Below, piece after piece: positions 9,376-17,748 of a stretch of DNA of 64,000 nt. Under the pieces are notes generated by a model. That model was not told the origin of the DNA, made no database searches, and saw nothing but the letters and a program-made list of their open reading frames with translations. The DNA lies in NCBI GenBank assembly GCA_903927905.1, contig CAIYOY010000383.1, positions 1 to 64,000 on the forward strand, written 5' to 3'. Position numbers and translations under genes: made by a program. Position 1 is the first letter of the stretch. The number at the start of each line of letters is the position of its first letter. Source of the stretch: an uncultured Verrucomicrobiales bacterium (GTDB lineage Bacteria > Verrucomicrobiota > Verrucomicrobiia > Limisphaerales > Palsa-1400).

Positions 9376-12300
9376 TTGGCGGTAATTTCCACAGTTGTGT
9401 TTGACGCTTATCACATATCGGGATCGGTGGGTCGCTGGCCCAGCCTCGTTCCGCGAACACTTCTGATTTTGTTTTTACTGGCTACCCGGCCTGCGGCGAT
9501 CCAGGCCGCCTATACCGGTTCCGTGGCGGTGGTCCCGGTCAATTCCTCCATTCAAAGCGCGGGCACCGAGATCATGGGCTCCGGCGGCGGCACCGGTAAT
9601 TTTATTTATAAGGGCGGCGGCAATGCCGTGGACGCTGCGGTCGCGACCGCCTTGGCCGCATGCATCATAGTCCCCTCCAGTTGCAGCTTGGGCGGCTACG
9701 GCGGACATATGATGATCTGGAAATCTGGCTGGGACGGCGATCCGCAAAAGGCCACGTGCATTGATTTCAATACCGCCGCCGGTTCGCTCGCTTCCTCGAA
9801 CATGTTCGTCGGCAGCGTCAATTTGACCAATGGCCACTGGACCGGCACCTTGCCCGCGGCCAATCTCGTCGGTTGGAAAACAACCGGAGTTCCCGGCACG
9901 TTCGCGGGCTTATACATGGCCCAAACCAATTATGGACGGAAGATCAACGGCACGAATTTTTTTCCGTTCGCCGAAATCATGAAGACCGCCCTCGCTCGCG
10001 TGGCCAACGGACAGGCCATCGCCACGCCGTATTACACTTTGACCAGCGTGAGCAATTTGCTCATGGACCTTTACACCAATGCCGATCCCAACGCTGTTTT
10101 CTATACCGGCGATATCGCCCAAGCCATCGCCGCCACCATGCAAACCAACGGCGGACTCGTCACCTACGCCGACATGACGAATTATCGTCCGCGCGAAGTG
10201 ACGCCGTACGCGCGCCACTTCAGTTGTCCCGGTGGCACGCCCGCAACGGTCTATATGGCACCGCTCGGTTCGTCCGGACTTTCGGTCATGCAGGAACTCG
10301 CCATGATCGAAGCGCTCGGTTGGACCAATGGCCCGACCGGCACCTGGGACAATCTGCACTACTGGCATTCGCGCGCGGAAGTGGCACGCTTGAGTGTGAA
10401 GGACCATTATCAATGGATGGGCGATCCGTCGGCCGGAGTGACGCCGCCGGATTTTCTCGGCAACGGCAGCACCAATTTCTTCGATCAAATGCTGGCCCAC
10501 GCCACAATCAGTTATTCTGCGGCTTGTCCCTGGGATGCGAACGAAATCCGGTTGACCAATAGCTACGCCAATTTGATCACCGATGCTGTCAATCAACAAA
10601 CCAATCTGACCATTTCCGTGGATTGGGATGACATTCGTTACGGCACTTGCAATATTTCCACTTCGGATCAATGGGGCAATTGCGTCGCGGTCACTCTGAG
10701 CATGGGCGCGAGCTACGGCGCGCATGTGGCCGTGACCAATCGCGCCATCGTCTTTGGTCAGAGCATGGCGCTCTTCGATGCGCGGCCCGGCTGGCCGAAT
10801 TCCATCGCTCCCGGCAAACGTCCGGTGGATAATATGAGTCCTGCGATTGTCGTTCCCGATCTTCCAATTTCGCCCACGAACGGTTCCGCCGGTGGCCGTC
10901 CGCCATTCGCCGTCGGCGCGGCAGGCGGTTCCACCATCGAAAATAATATGGCGATGCAGTTGGCCAAATATCTGATGGACGGCCCGTCCAGCAGCACGGT
11001 GGATCCGGCTTATTGGTTGTATAATTTCGAAGCCAACACCGATATTTACATGCTGCCATCGTTTCCCGCCGGCGTGGCGAGTTATCTGAATTCCGTGGGT
11101 TTTGCCACTTCCACAAGCCCTCCGGAAACCGGCCTCGTGTCCCACGTCGAAGCCTGGATTGCTCCCGCCATTTTGACGCCACCCACCGGCAGCAACATCA
11201 CCAGCGGCAGTTCAATTTCTTTGGCCGTGACCGCCACGGGTTTGCCCTTGTTTTACCAATGGTCCACGAATGGCGTCCCGCTGAGCGATGGCGGAAGCAT
11301 CACCGGCAGTCAAACATCACAACTCAACATTTCTGCCATCGCCCAGGGCGCGGCTTATACTGTGACAGTCAGTAATGGTGCCGGAATCGTGACCAGTTCT
11401 GCGGCAAATCTGACCGTTGATGGCAAACCCGCCATCGTCACGCAACCCGCCAGCCTGACCAATGCCATCGGCTCTACCACGACGTTTTCCGTTTCCGCCA
11501 TTGGAAACAATCTCGCGTATCAGTGGATGAAAAATGGTTCGCCGCTCGCCGCCACCAACAGCGCATTGATTCTGACCAACGTTTACGACCAAGCCTCCTA
11601 CTCGGTCGTGATCACCAACGTCCAGGGCAGCGTCACCAGCGCCATAGCGACCTTGACCATCGTGCTGCCAAACACCCTGCTGCTCTATGAGCCATTCGAT
11701 TACACAAATGTCGGCAGCTCCGTCAGTGCTAACACGCCGACGAACTGGACCTTCGGCGGCTCCGGCGCCGACGATCTGAATGTCGCCAGCGGAAACCTTT
11801 CCTATCCGGGGTTGGCGGCCTCCATCGGCAATAGCGTGACCAACGGCGGCGCGGGCCTCGGCGTCCGCCGTTTGCTCGGCACCAATATCAGCGGCGGCAA
11901 AATTTATTTCTCCGCCTTGCTGCGCATCAATGATCTCGGCTTCGGCTCGTGGAACGGCCAGACCTCCAGCCTCGCGTCCCTGACCGCGCCTGACAACACC
12001 AGCTTTCGCCTCCAGGTCATTGTCAAATCAAATTCGCCCAACGGCTATCTCATCGGCACCCAAAAAAGCGGGACCGGCGCGACTTCCACTCTGGACACGA
12101 CCGAACGTCATGCCGGTGACACTTTATTTCTGGTCGGCAAATACGATTTCACCGTCACGCCCAACGTGGCGAAATTATGGGTTAATCCCGCCGTCTTCGG
12201 CTCAGTCACCGAACCTTCCAACGGCGCTATCACCGCCACGAACGGTCTGGACGGTTTCACCATTGATCGCTTTAACCTCCGTCAAAACGCCGCCACCGGC

Positions 12301-12597
12301 AGCTTCAGTGTGCCGACATCAGTGCAATGGGATGAACTGCGTTTCGGTCTCGCATGGTCCGACGTCACGCCGCCCGCGCTGGTGACGTTGACTGGCTCCG
12401 CCCGGGCCGGTCCCGGGTCGTTTCAATTCTCCTATACCAATCTTAGCGGCCTGACCTACACCGTTTTCGCCGCCACGAATTTGATCGATTGGAACGCCAT
12501 CGGGCAGGCCACGCAGATTTCATCCGGGATTTTTCAATTCACCGATTCCGCGACCGCGAATTTTCCTTATCGTTTCTACCAACTGCGTTCACCCTGA
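9376..12597 (+). CDS. Secreted gamma-glutamyltransferase homologue with Ig-like domains
   Basis: A 1073-residue exported protein. Residues about 45-590 carry the GGT Ntn-hydrolase fold: GGNAVDAAVATALA, CSLGGYGGHM, VPGTFAGL, and the autoprocessing region RYGTCNISTSDQWGN, where the Thr aligns with E. coli catalytic Thr391. PGKRPVDNMSP and GAAGGSTIENN follow. Two Ig-like domains (about 600-775), a concanavalin-like region and a C-terminal module ending FYQLRSP come after. The Arg and Ser pair that bind the glutamyl group in E. coli GGT appear replaced. The ORF begins with TTG; a GTG at 9427 would give a cleaner signal peptide, so the start is uncertain. Confidence 0.85.
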   Translation: MAVISTVVFDAYHISGSVGRWPSLVPRTLLILFLLATRPAAIQAAYTGSVAVVPVNSSIQSAGTEIMGSGGGTGNFIYKGGGNAVDAAVATALAACIIVPSSCSLGGYGGHMMIWKSGWDGDPQKATCIDFNTAAGSLASSNMFVGSVNLTNGHWTGTLPAANLVGWKTTGVPGTFAGLYMAQTNYGRKINGTNFFPFAEIMKTALARVANGQAIATPYYTLTSVSNLLMDLYTNADPNAVFYTGDIAQAIAATMQTNGGLVTYADMTNYRPREVTPYARHFSCPGGTPATVYMAPLGSSGLSVMQELAMIEALGWTNGPTGTWDNLHYWHSRAEVARLSVKDHYQWMGDPSAGVTPPDFLGNGSTNFFDQMLAHATISYSAACPWDANEIRLTNSYANLITDAVNQQTNLTISVDWDDIRYGTCNISTSDQWGNCVAVTLSMGASYGAHVAVTNRAIVFGQSMALFDARPGWPNSIAPGKRPVDNMSPAIVVPDLPISPTNGSAGGRPPFAVGAAGGSTIENNMAMQLAKYLMDGPSSSTVDPAYWLYNFEANTDIYMLPSFPAGVASYLNSVGFATSTSPPETGLVSHVEAWIAPAILTPPTGSNITSGSSISLAVTATGLPLFYQWSTNGVPLSDGGSITGSQTSQLNISAIAQGAAYTVTVSNGAGIVTSSAANLTVDGKPAIVTQPASLTNAIGSTTTFSVSAIGNNLAYQWMKNGSPLAATNSALILTNVYDQASYSVVITNVQGSVTSAIATLTIVLPNTLLLYEPFDYTNVGSSVSANTPTNWTFGGSGADDLNVASGNLSYPGLAASIGNSVTNGGAGLGVRRLLGTNISGGKIYFSALLRINDLGFGSWNGQTSSLASLTAPDNTSFRLQVIVKSNSPNGYLIGTQKSGTGATSTLDTTERHAGDTLFLVGKYDFTVTPNVAKLWVNPAVFGSVTEPSNGAITATNGLDGFTIDRFNLRQNAATGSFSVPTSVQWDELRFGLAWSDVTPPALVTLTGSARAGPGSFQFSYTNLSGLTYTVFAATNLIDWNAIGQATQISSGIFQFTDSATANFPYRFYQLRSP

Positions 12598-12603
12598 TTC
12601 ACC

Positions 12604-13650
12604 TCAAAGCAAAGTCATTTGCTTCCCTTCCGGTCCGCGAAACGAATCAATGGACAAGCTCGGGCTTTTGCCTTCGATCCCGGCTTTGCGGCAGGCGATG
12701 GCAAAAGTCTGTTTGATTTGATCGGCAAAAATTCCTTCACCCTTCATGCGCGACCCAAAATTAGGATCATTCAATTTTCCGTCGCGCAGGCTGCGGATGC
12801 GGTTGAGGACATTTTCTTTTTTATCCGGGAAATGGGCGGTCAGCCATTGTTCGAATAGATCTTTCACCGCGAAGGGCAGGCGCACGATGTTGTATCCGGC
12901 GAATTGTGCCCCGGCTTCAGTGGCGCGCTCGATGATTTTCAGCAACTCGTGATCAGTCAGCGCGGGAATGACCGGCGCGGCCAGCACTCCGACCGGGATG
13001 CCCGCATCGGCCAATTTTGCGATCGCGGCCAAGCGTTGCTGCGGCATGGAGGTGCGCGGTTCCAACACGCGGGTGAGATCGGAATTCAGCGATGTGACCG
13101 AAATCATCACCGCCACGGCCTGATGTTTGGCCAATTCCTGCAACAGATCCAGATCACGCGTCACCAGAAAATTTTTAGTGATGATGACTACGGGATTGCG
13201 ACATTCCGCCAGCACCTCGAGGCAACCGCGCGTGATGCGCAACTTGCGTTCGACTGGTTGGTAGCAATCGGTATTGGCGCTCATGGCGATGACGCGCGGT
13301 TTCCATTTGGGTGAGGAAAGCTCCTTGCACAACAGTTCCGCCGCGTTTTCTTTGACCATGATCTTGGTTTCAAAATCAACCCCAGCAGACATGCCAAGGT
13401 ATTCATGCGAAGGCCGGGCAAAACAATAAATGCAACCGTGTTCGCAACCGCGATATGGATTGATGCCAGTGTCGAAGCCGACATCCGGGCTATCGGTGTG
13501 CGATAGAATGGAAACGGTTTTGTCCTTGAGAAATTGCGTCTGGGGCGCGGAGGGAATTTCGACCTCGTTATCCGGATCGGCTTCCAAGTGCAATTTCTCA
13601 AACCGGTTGGCCGGATTGGAAGCTGCGCCTCTGCCGCGGAACGAAGTCAT
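12604..13650 (-). CDS. PA0069/Rv2578c-family radical SAM protein
   Basis: Residues about 62-80 carry GINPYRGCEHGCIYC, with the CX3CX2C cluster that ligates a 4Fe-4S centre used to cleave S-adenosylmethionine. The order of conserved blocks (DFETKIMVKENAAELL, TDCYQPVERKLRITR, ITKNFLVTRDLDLL, EPRTSMPQQRL) fits the spore photoproduct lyase-related PA0069 family, whose substrate is not known. 348 residues is the normal length. The gene converges on the GGT homologue, and its promoter region faces the GreA-like gene. Confidence 0.88.
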   Translation of the reverse strand: MTSFRGRGAASNPANRFEKLHLEADPDNEVEIPSAPQTQFLKDKTVSILSHTDSPDVGFDTGINPYRGCEHGCIYCFARPSHEYLGMSAGVDFETKIMVKENAAELLCKELSSPKWKPRVIAMSANTDCYQPVERKLRITRGCLEVLAECRNPVVIITKNFLVTRDLDLLQELAKHQAVAVMISVTSLNSDLTRVLEPRTSMPQQRLAAIAKLADAGIPVGVLAAPVIPALTDHELLKIIERATEAGAQFAGYNIVRLPFAVKDLFEQWLTAHFPDKKENVLNRIRSLRDGKLNDPNFGSRMKGEGIFADQIKQTFAIACRKAGIEGKSPSLSIDSFRGPEGKQMTLL

Positions 13651-13741
13651 AAGTGAGTTAAAGATAATCCATTTATCATCTTGTCCAACTTTTAAAAACT
13701 CGCTCCCTCGAAATTTTTCCTTAAAATTTACCGGTCACTTG

Positions 13742-14221
13742 ATGAACAAAGCTCAAATCATAAAACAGATCGTCGCCGGTTTAACTGAAAGCCTGGAGAT
13801 TTTGCAGAAGGCGGCCCAAGCCTCGCGGGCCGAGGCCACGCACGAAAGCAGCAAAGCGGAAAATAAATACGACACGCGCGGACTGGAAGCCTCCTACCTC
13901 GCCGGCGGACAAATGCGGCAGGCCAAGGAAATCATGGACGCCATCAATCTTTACGAGGTTTTGACCACGCAGAAATTTGGCAAAGATGAGCCGATTGATT
14001 TGACCGCGTTGGTGGAATTGGAAACCGATGGTGTCAGCAACTTTTACTTCATCGGCCCTAAAAGTGGCGGTTTGGAGATCAAAGTAAAAGGCCAGGAAAT
14101 CATGGTCATCACCCCGCAATCACCGCTCGGCCAAAATCTGATGGGCAAAATATCCGGGCAGCAATGGAAAGCGCAATTGGGCGGAACGTCTGTGAAATAT
14201 CACGTTGTTTCCGTAAGCTAA
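13742..14221 (+). CDS. GreA/GreB-like C-terminal domain protein
   Basis: The ORF track begins at 13430, but that part lies over the opposite-strand radical SAM gene, so I start at the ATG at 13742, giving 159 residues. A helical N-terminus with ESSKAENKYDTRGLEASYLA precedes a C-terminal block (VITPQSPLGQNLMGKISG) that resembles the FKBP-like domain of Gre transcript-cleavage factors (SPIGRALIGK). The usual acidic tip of the Gre coiled coil is not obvious, so the role may be in RNA polymerase binding without cleavage. Cytoplasmic. Family assignment is moderate. Confidence 0.75.
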   Translation: MNKAQIIKQIVAGLTESLEILQKAAQASRAEATHESSKAENKYDTRGLEASYLAGGQMRQAKEIMDAINLYEVLTTQKFGKDEPIDLTALVELETDGVSNFYFIGPKSGGLEIKVKGQEIMVITPQSPLGQNLMGKISGQQWKAQLGGTSVKYHVVSVS

Positions 14222-14225
14222 GATG

Positions 14226-14322
14226 GGAGCGCGGAATTTATTCCGCTTCAACTCGATAGCGACGGAAAAGCATCGAACGTCAAAGAATGTGTCACGTCGA
14301 AGCGGCATAAATGCCGCACTCC
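14226..14322. repeat. Inverted-repeat element with two hairpins
   Basis: Arms of 24 bases at 14226-14249 and 14299-14322 match in inverted orientation at 21 of 24 positions. Each arm is itself palindromic (GCGGAATTTATTCCGC and GCGGCATAAATGCCGC), so the element can fold as two small hairpins or one long stem. It fills the gap between two convergent genes and could end transcription on both sides. It looks like a dispersed genomic repeat. Confidence 0.7.
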
Positions 14323-14327
14323 TACTC

Positions 14328-15704
14328 TTACTCCAAAATTTCTTTCAAGACCCGGCCCTGGACATTTTTCATTTCCAGCCCAAGCAACGCGGCGGCGGTC
14401 GGCGCGACATCAAGGTTGTCAATGGAATCGAGCTTCACCCCTTTTTTGATGCCTGCGCCCCATGCCATGAACGAAGCCTGCATTTGCGGCATCAACGGAC
14501 TATGGCCGTGTGCGCCCAGCAACTTCGCTGATTTGGCGGTTACGAAGGTTTCTCCATCCGTCCCGTCCGAAATGGAATAATCGTCTTTGGCCGTCAGGAT
14601 CAGATCGCCCATGCGTGGATCAACATCAGGCGTCGGCAAGCCGAACTTCGCGTAATCTTTTGGTTCCAGGACCAAATCAATCCCTTCGGCACCCTTGAAC
14701 ATCGCGGCGATTTTCTTGGTCCAGGCCGGCAGATTCTTTTTGTCGTTGATATAAATGTAGCAACTGCCGCCCTGGCTGATCGAATAGGCCGGCGATTTAT
14801 TTTTCGGAACTTTGGATTTATACAAACCAGCCTGGCGCAGTTTCACATTGGGTTCGATTTTTTGGTGATAGCCGACAAAGCCATGGTCGGACGTCACAAT
14901 TATAGTGGCTTTGCCCGGATACTGGGCTGCAAGGGCGGCTTTCACTTCTTTCACCCGTTGATCGGCGGCGTGCAGCGCGGCATAAGCTTCGGGACTGCGC
15001 GGGCCGTGTTCGTGTTCCAGATGATCCACCGCGATGAGGTGCAATAAAGCCAGGCCGGGATGATGTTTGAGCGCGAGCAGAAACATTTTGGTGTACATGA
15101 GGTCGCGTTCTACGCCCATGCCGGAATTGCGCCACACTTCCTGTTTCTCAACGGGAATCCCGGCCGCCACACTCTCGGCCCATAGTTCGGGCGTGCAATA
15201 TTTTTTAAAATGTTCGTCCGTCCCGACATCAGGAATGGTCCAGTCCAACGTGTGAGCGTTGCGGCTGGCGGGCCAGAGAATGGCGGCGGTTTTAATGCCG
15301 GCATCGTGGGCCACGTCATAAATTGTTGGGGCCTTCACCAGTTCGTCTTTGTCGAAAATGGGGTCGGAGATGAGCTGGATGGTCTTGCCAGTGGAGCGTT
15401 CCCAATATTTATTGCCGATGACCCCGTGGCGATCCGGCGTGACGCCGGTCACCAGCGTGGTGTGATTCGCCCAAGTGGAGGTTGGCAGCACCGGTTTCAT
15501 GCTTTTGGCGGATGCGCCTTCAGCCATGAGCGCGTGCAAGGTGGGAATGTCCGCTTTGGGATCATCCAAATAGTACGACGCCATGCCGTCAATCGAGATG
15601 ATGACCACGATGTGACCGTCGTCTTTGGCGGCTTGCGTGAGGTTAAACGCGCCCATCAGAACCGTGACCAACAGGCAAATTTTCAATGTATATTTATTCA
15701 TCAT
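14328..15704 (-). CDS. Exported nucleotide pyrophosphatase/phosphodiesterase-family protein
   Basis: An alkaline phosphatase superfamily enzyme of about 458 residues with a signal peptide (CLLVTVLMGAFNLTQA). The metal-binding SIDGM, the nucleophile Thr in PTSTWANHTTLVTG, TSDHGF and the late HGHSP supply the two-metal centre expected for type I phosphodiesterases (NPP family), which hydrolyse nucleotide or lipid phosphodiesters outside the cytoplasm. I prefer the Met at 15704 or 15701 over 15716 for the signal peptide. It is divergent from a TPR membrane gene; a perfect palindrome lies between them. Confidence 0.87.
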   Translation of the reverse strand: MMNKYTLKICLLVTVLMGAFNLTQAAKDDGHIVVIISIDGMASYYLDDPKADIPTLHALMAEGASAKSMKPVLPTSTWANHTTLVTGVTPDRHGVIGNKYWERSTGKTIQLISDPIFDKDELVKAPTIYDVAHDAGIKTAAILWPASRNAHTLDWTIPDVGTDEHFKKYCTPELWAESVAAGIPVEKQEVWRNSGMGVERDLMYTKMFLLALKHHPGLALLHLIAVDHLEHEHGPRSPEAYAALHAADQRVKEVKAALAAQYPGKATIIVTSDHGFVGYHQKIEPNVKLRQAGLYKSKVPKNKSPAYSISQGGSCYIYINDKKNLPAWTKKIAAMFKGAEGIDLVLEPKDYAKFGLPTPDVDPRMGDLILTAKDDYSISDGTDGETFVTAKSAKLLGAHGHSPLMPQMQASFMAWGAGIKKGVKLDSIDNLDVAPTAAALLGLEMKNVQGRVLKEILE

Positions 15705-15798
15705 AAGAACAGACACTTGGGGAGACGTGACGGAGATAAATTAGTTACAAGAACTTGTGACCGGGAAAGGGGTGATTGATCAGACCGCGACGGATGAC

Positions 15799-15838
15799 TG
15801 CGCCAAACTTTGTAACGATTGTTACAAAGTTTGGCGCA
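15799..15838. promoter_or_regulatory. Perfect 18-bp-arm palindrome, TGTAAC-N4-GTTACA core
   Basis: TGCGCCAAACTTTGTAAC, four bases GATT, then the exact reverse complement. It lies in the divergent spacer, 94 bases from the minus-strand phosphodiesterase start and 60 bases before the plus-strand GTG, so it cannot be an ordinary terminator for either. Its core matches the palindrome at 48285-48318. A dimeric repressor operator or a 5' UTR hairpin are the options. Confidence 0.75.
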
Positions 15839-15898
15839 CGAAAATGTTCGCGTGTAAAATTTCTCGCTTTCTCCGACTGACCTTGGCCAACATTTCCC

Positions 15899-17734
15899 GT
15901 GTCCGCCAAACGCCACAGCCCCAAAGAACAGACGCCAGCCAAACCGGTCGCTCGTTCTTTCACAGTTCAGATCTGTTTGGGTCTCATGGTTTGCACACTG
16001 GTGGCATACTGGCATGTGACGAAGTGCGATTTCATCAGCTTCGATGATCTCAAATATGTCCGGGACAACAAAATGGTCAATATCGGGCTGACTTGGCGCG
16101 GTATTGTTTGGGCCTTCACTCATGCTTACGCGAGCAATTGGCATCCGCTCGCGTGGATCTCGCACATGATTGATGTCCAGCTTTTCGGACTGAAACCAAC
16201 GGGGCACCACTTCATCAACCTCGCGCTGCACACGACCAACAGCGTTTTAGTTTTTCTGGTGTTGAAGCGCATGACCGGCGCGCAATGGCGGAGCGCGTTT
16301 GTGGCTGGACTGTTTGCGCTCCATCCGTTGCGCGTGGAATCGGTCGCGTGGGTGGCTGAGCGAAAGGATGTCCTGTGCGGATTTTTCTGGCTGCTGACCA
16401 TTTGGTTTTATGCGGGCTACGTACAAAAGAAAACTTTAGTGGCCCAATTTTCCGCCATCGGCTGTTTCATCCTCGCGCTTCTTTCTAAACCAATGGCCGT
16501 CACCCTTCCCTGCGCCCTTCTCCTCCTAGACATCTGGCCACTCCAACGCTGGGACCCTTTCAATCCGCAATCTGCAATCCGCAATCCACAATTGTTAGAA
16601 AAGTGGCCCTTCTTCCTGCTCATCCCAGTAATGAGCGTAGTAACTTTCTTCGCCCAAAAATCCGGCGGCGCAGTCATCGCTCTAAGCTCTCTGTCCCTGC
16701 ACGATCGCTTCACCAACGCGCTCGTCTCATACGCTTCCTATGTCCGCAAAATGTTTTGGCCATCCGACCTCTCGCTTTTTTACCCACATCCCCCGCGCGG
16801 CGCAGATTGGCCGATGGAACGGATCGCGTTGGCGGCGGTTGTCCTGGTGGCCATCACGGTGGTGATGCTTTGGCAGGCAAAACGACGGGCTTATTTTGCC
16901 GTCGGTTGGTTCTGGTTTTTAGGGACGCTTTTTCCGGTGATCGGTTTTTTTCAAGTCGGGCCGCAAGCGATGGCTGATCGGTTCACGTACATTCCGATGA
17001 TCGGACTGTTTATCATCATTGCCTGGGGCGCGGTGGATTATATAAAAAAGCCGGCTGTTCTCGCTCCTGCCGCCATCGTCGTGCTGGCGTTGTGCTTTGG
17101 ATTGACCGTCAAACAAGTTGGCCACTGGGACAATTCAATCACCGTGTTCACTCACGCCATAGACGTGACCACGAATAATGCGCTCGCCCATAACAATCTT
17201 GCTTCTGCACTGGATGAACACGGCCAGTCAACTGAAGCGCGGCAGCATTATATCAAATCCCTGGAAATCGAACCCGGCTACGCTCTGGCCCACAATAATC
17301 TCGGTTACATGATCGCGATGGACGGAAAACTCGACGAAGCTATCGGCCATTTCAAAGCAGCTCTCGTGTCGGATCCTGGCTACGGCGGAGCGATGCTTAA
17401 TCTCGGCAATGCTTACGCCGTTCAAGGAAAACTCGATGAAGCCATCGCCCAATTCAAAGCCGCCATCGCCATCGAACCCGACGACAGCGACGCGCAGGAC
17501 AACCTCGGTAACGCGTTGACCCAGCAAGGCAAACTCGACGAAGCCGCGCAGCACTACACCGCGTCCATCACCAGCAATCCCAACAACAGCCAAGCGCATG
17601 TCAATTTTGGCCTTCTCCTTGTGCGCCAGGGAAAAAACGACGAAGCCCGCCAGCATTTCACCGAAGCCCTCCGTCTCAATCCCAAAGAAACCACCGCCCA
17701 AAAAGAATTGGATCTCTTGCTGAAGAAAAAATAA
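15899..17734 (+). CDS. Multi-pass membrane protein with TPR repeats (TMTC/GT39-like)
   Basis: A 611-residue protein with about ten hydrophobic segments in the first 390 residues, then TPR repeats to the end (AHNNLASALDEHGQSTEARQHYIKSLEIEPG and four more units of 34 residues). LHPLRVESVAWVAERKDVLCGFFWLL is characteristic of the bacterial relatives of TMTC-type O-mannosyltransferases, so a polyprenyl-linked sugar transferase role is plausible. It starts with GTG. FNPQSAIRNPQ near residue 220 is encoded by a dispersed repeat. The perfect palindrome 60 bases upstream may control it. Confidence 0.85.
   Translation: MSAKRHSPKEQTPAKPVARSFTVQICLGLMVCTLVAYWHVTKCDFISFDDLKYVRDNKMVNIGLTWRGIVWAFTHAYASNWHPLAWISHMIDVQLFGLKPTGHHFINLALHTTNSVLVFLVLKRMTGAQWRSAFVAGLFALHPLRVESVAWVAERKDVLCGFFWLLTIWFYAGYVQKKTLVAQFSAIGCFILALLSKPMAVTLPCALLLLDIWPLQRWDPFNPQSAIRNPQLLEKWPFFLLIPVMSVVTFFAQKSGGAVIALSSLSLHDRFTNALVSYASYVRKMFWPSDLSLFYPHPPRGADWPMERIALAAVVLVAITVVMLWQAKRRAYFAVGWFWFLGTLFPVIGFFQVGPQAMADRFTYIPMIGLFIIIAWGAVDYIKKPAVLAPAAIVVLALCFGLTVKQVGHWDNSITVFTHAIDVTTNNALAHNNLASALDEHGQSTEARQHYIKSLEIEPGYALAHNNLGYMIAMDGKLDEAIGHFKAALVSDPGYGGAMLNLGNAYAVQGKLDEAIAQFKAAIAIEPDDSDAQDNLGNALTQQGKLDEAAQHYTASITSNPNNSQAHVNFGLLLVRQGKNDEARQHFTEALRLNPKETTAQKELDLLLKKK
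16561..16585. repeat. Dispersed repeat copy inside a coding sequence
   Basis: Twenty-five bases built from AATCCGCAATCTGCAATCC units. The exact reverse complement occurs at 31894-31918 in an intergenic gap. Here it is translated in frame as NPQSAIRNP in a predicted loop of the TPR membrane protein. Confidence 0.85.
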
Positions 17735-17748
17735 GCCGGCAGGATTTG

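Noticed and set aside
9910-11145. 411-aa minus-strand ORF
   Set aside because: Antisense of the GGT homologue, which has clear family motifs.
13430-13741. N-terminal extension of the GreA-like ORF
   Set aside because: Overlaps the opposite-strand radical SAM gene; the Met at 13742 fits the family better.
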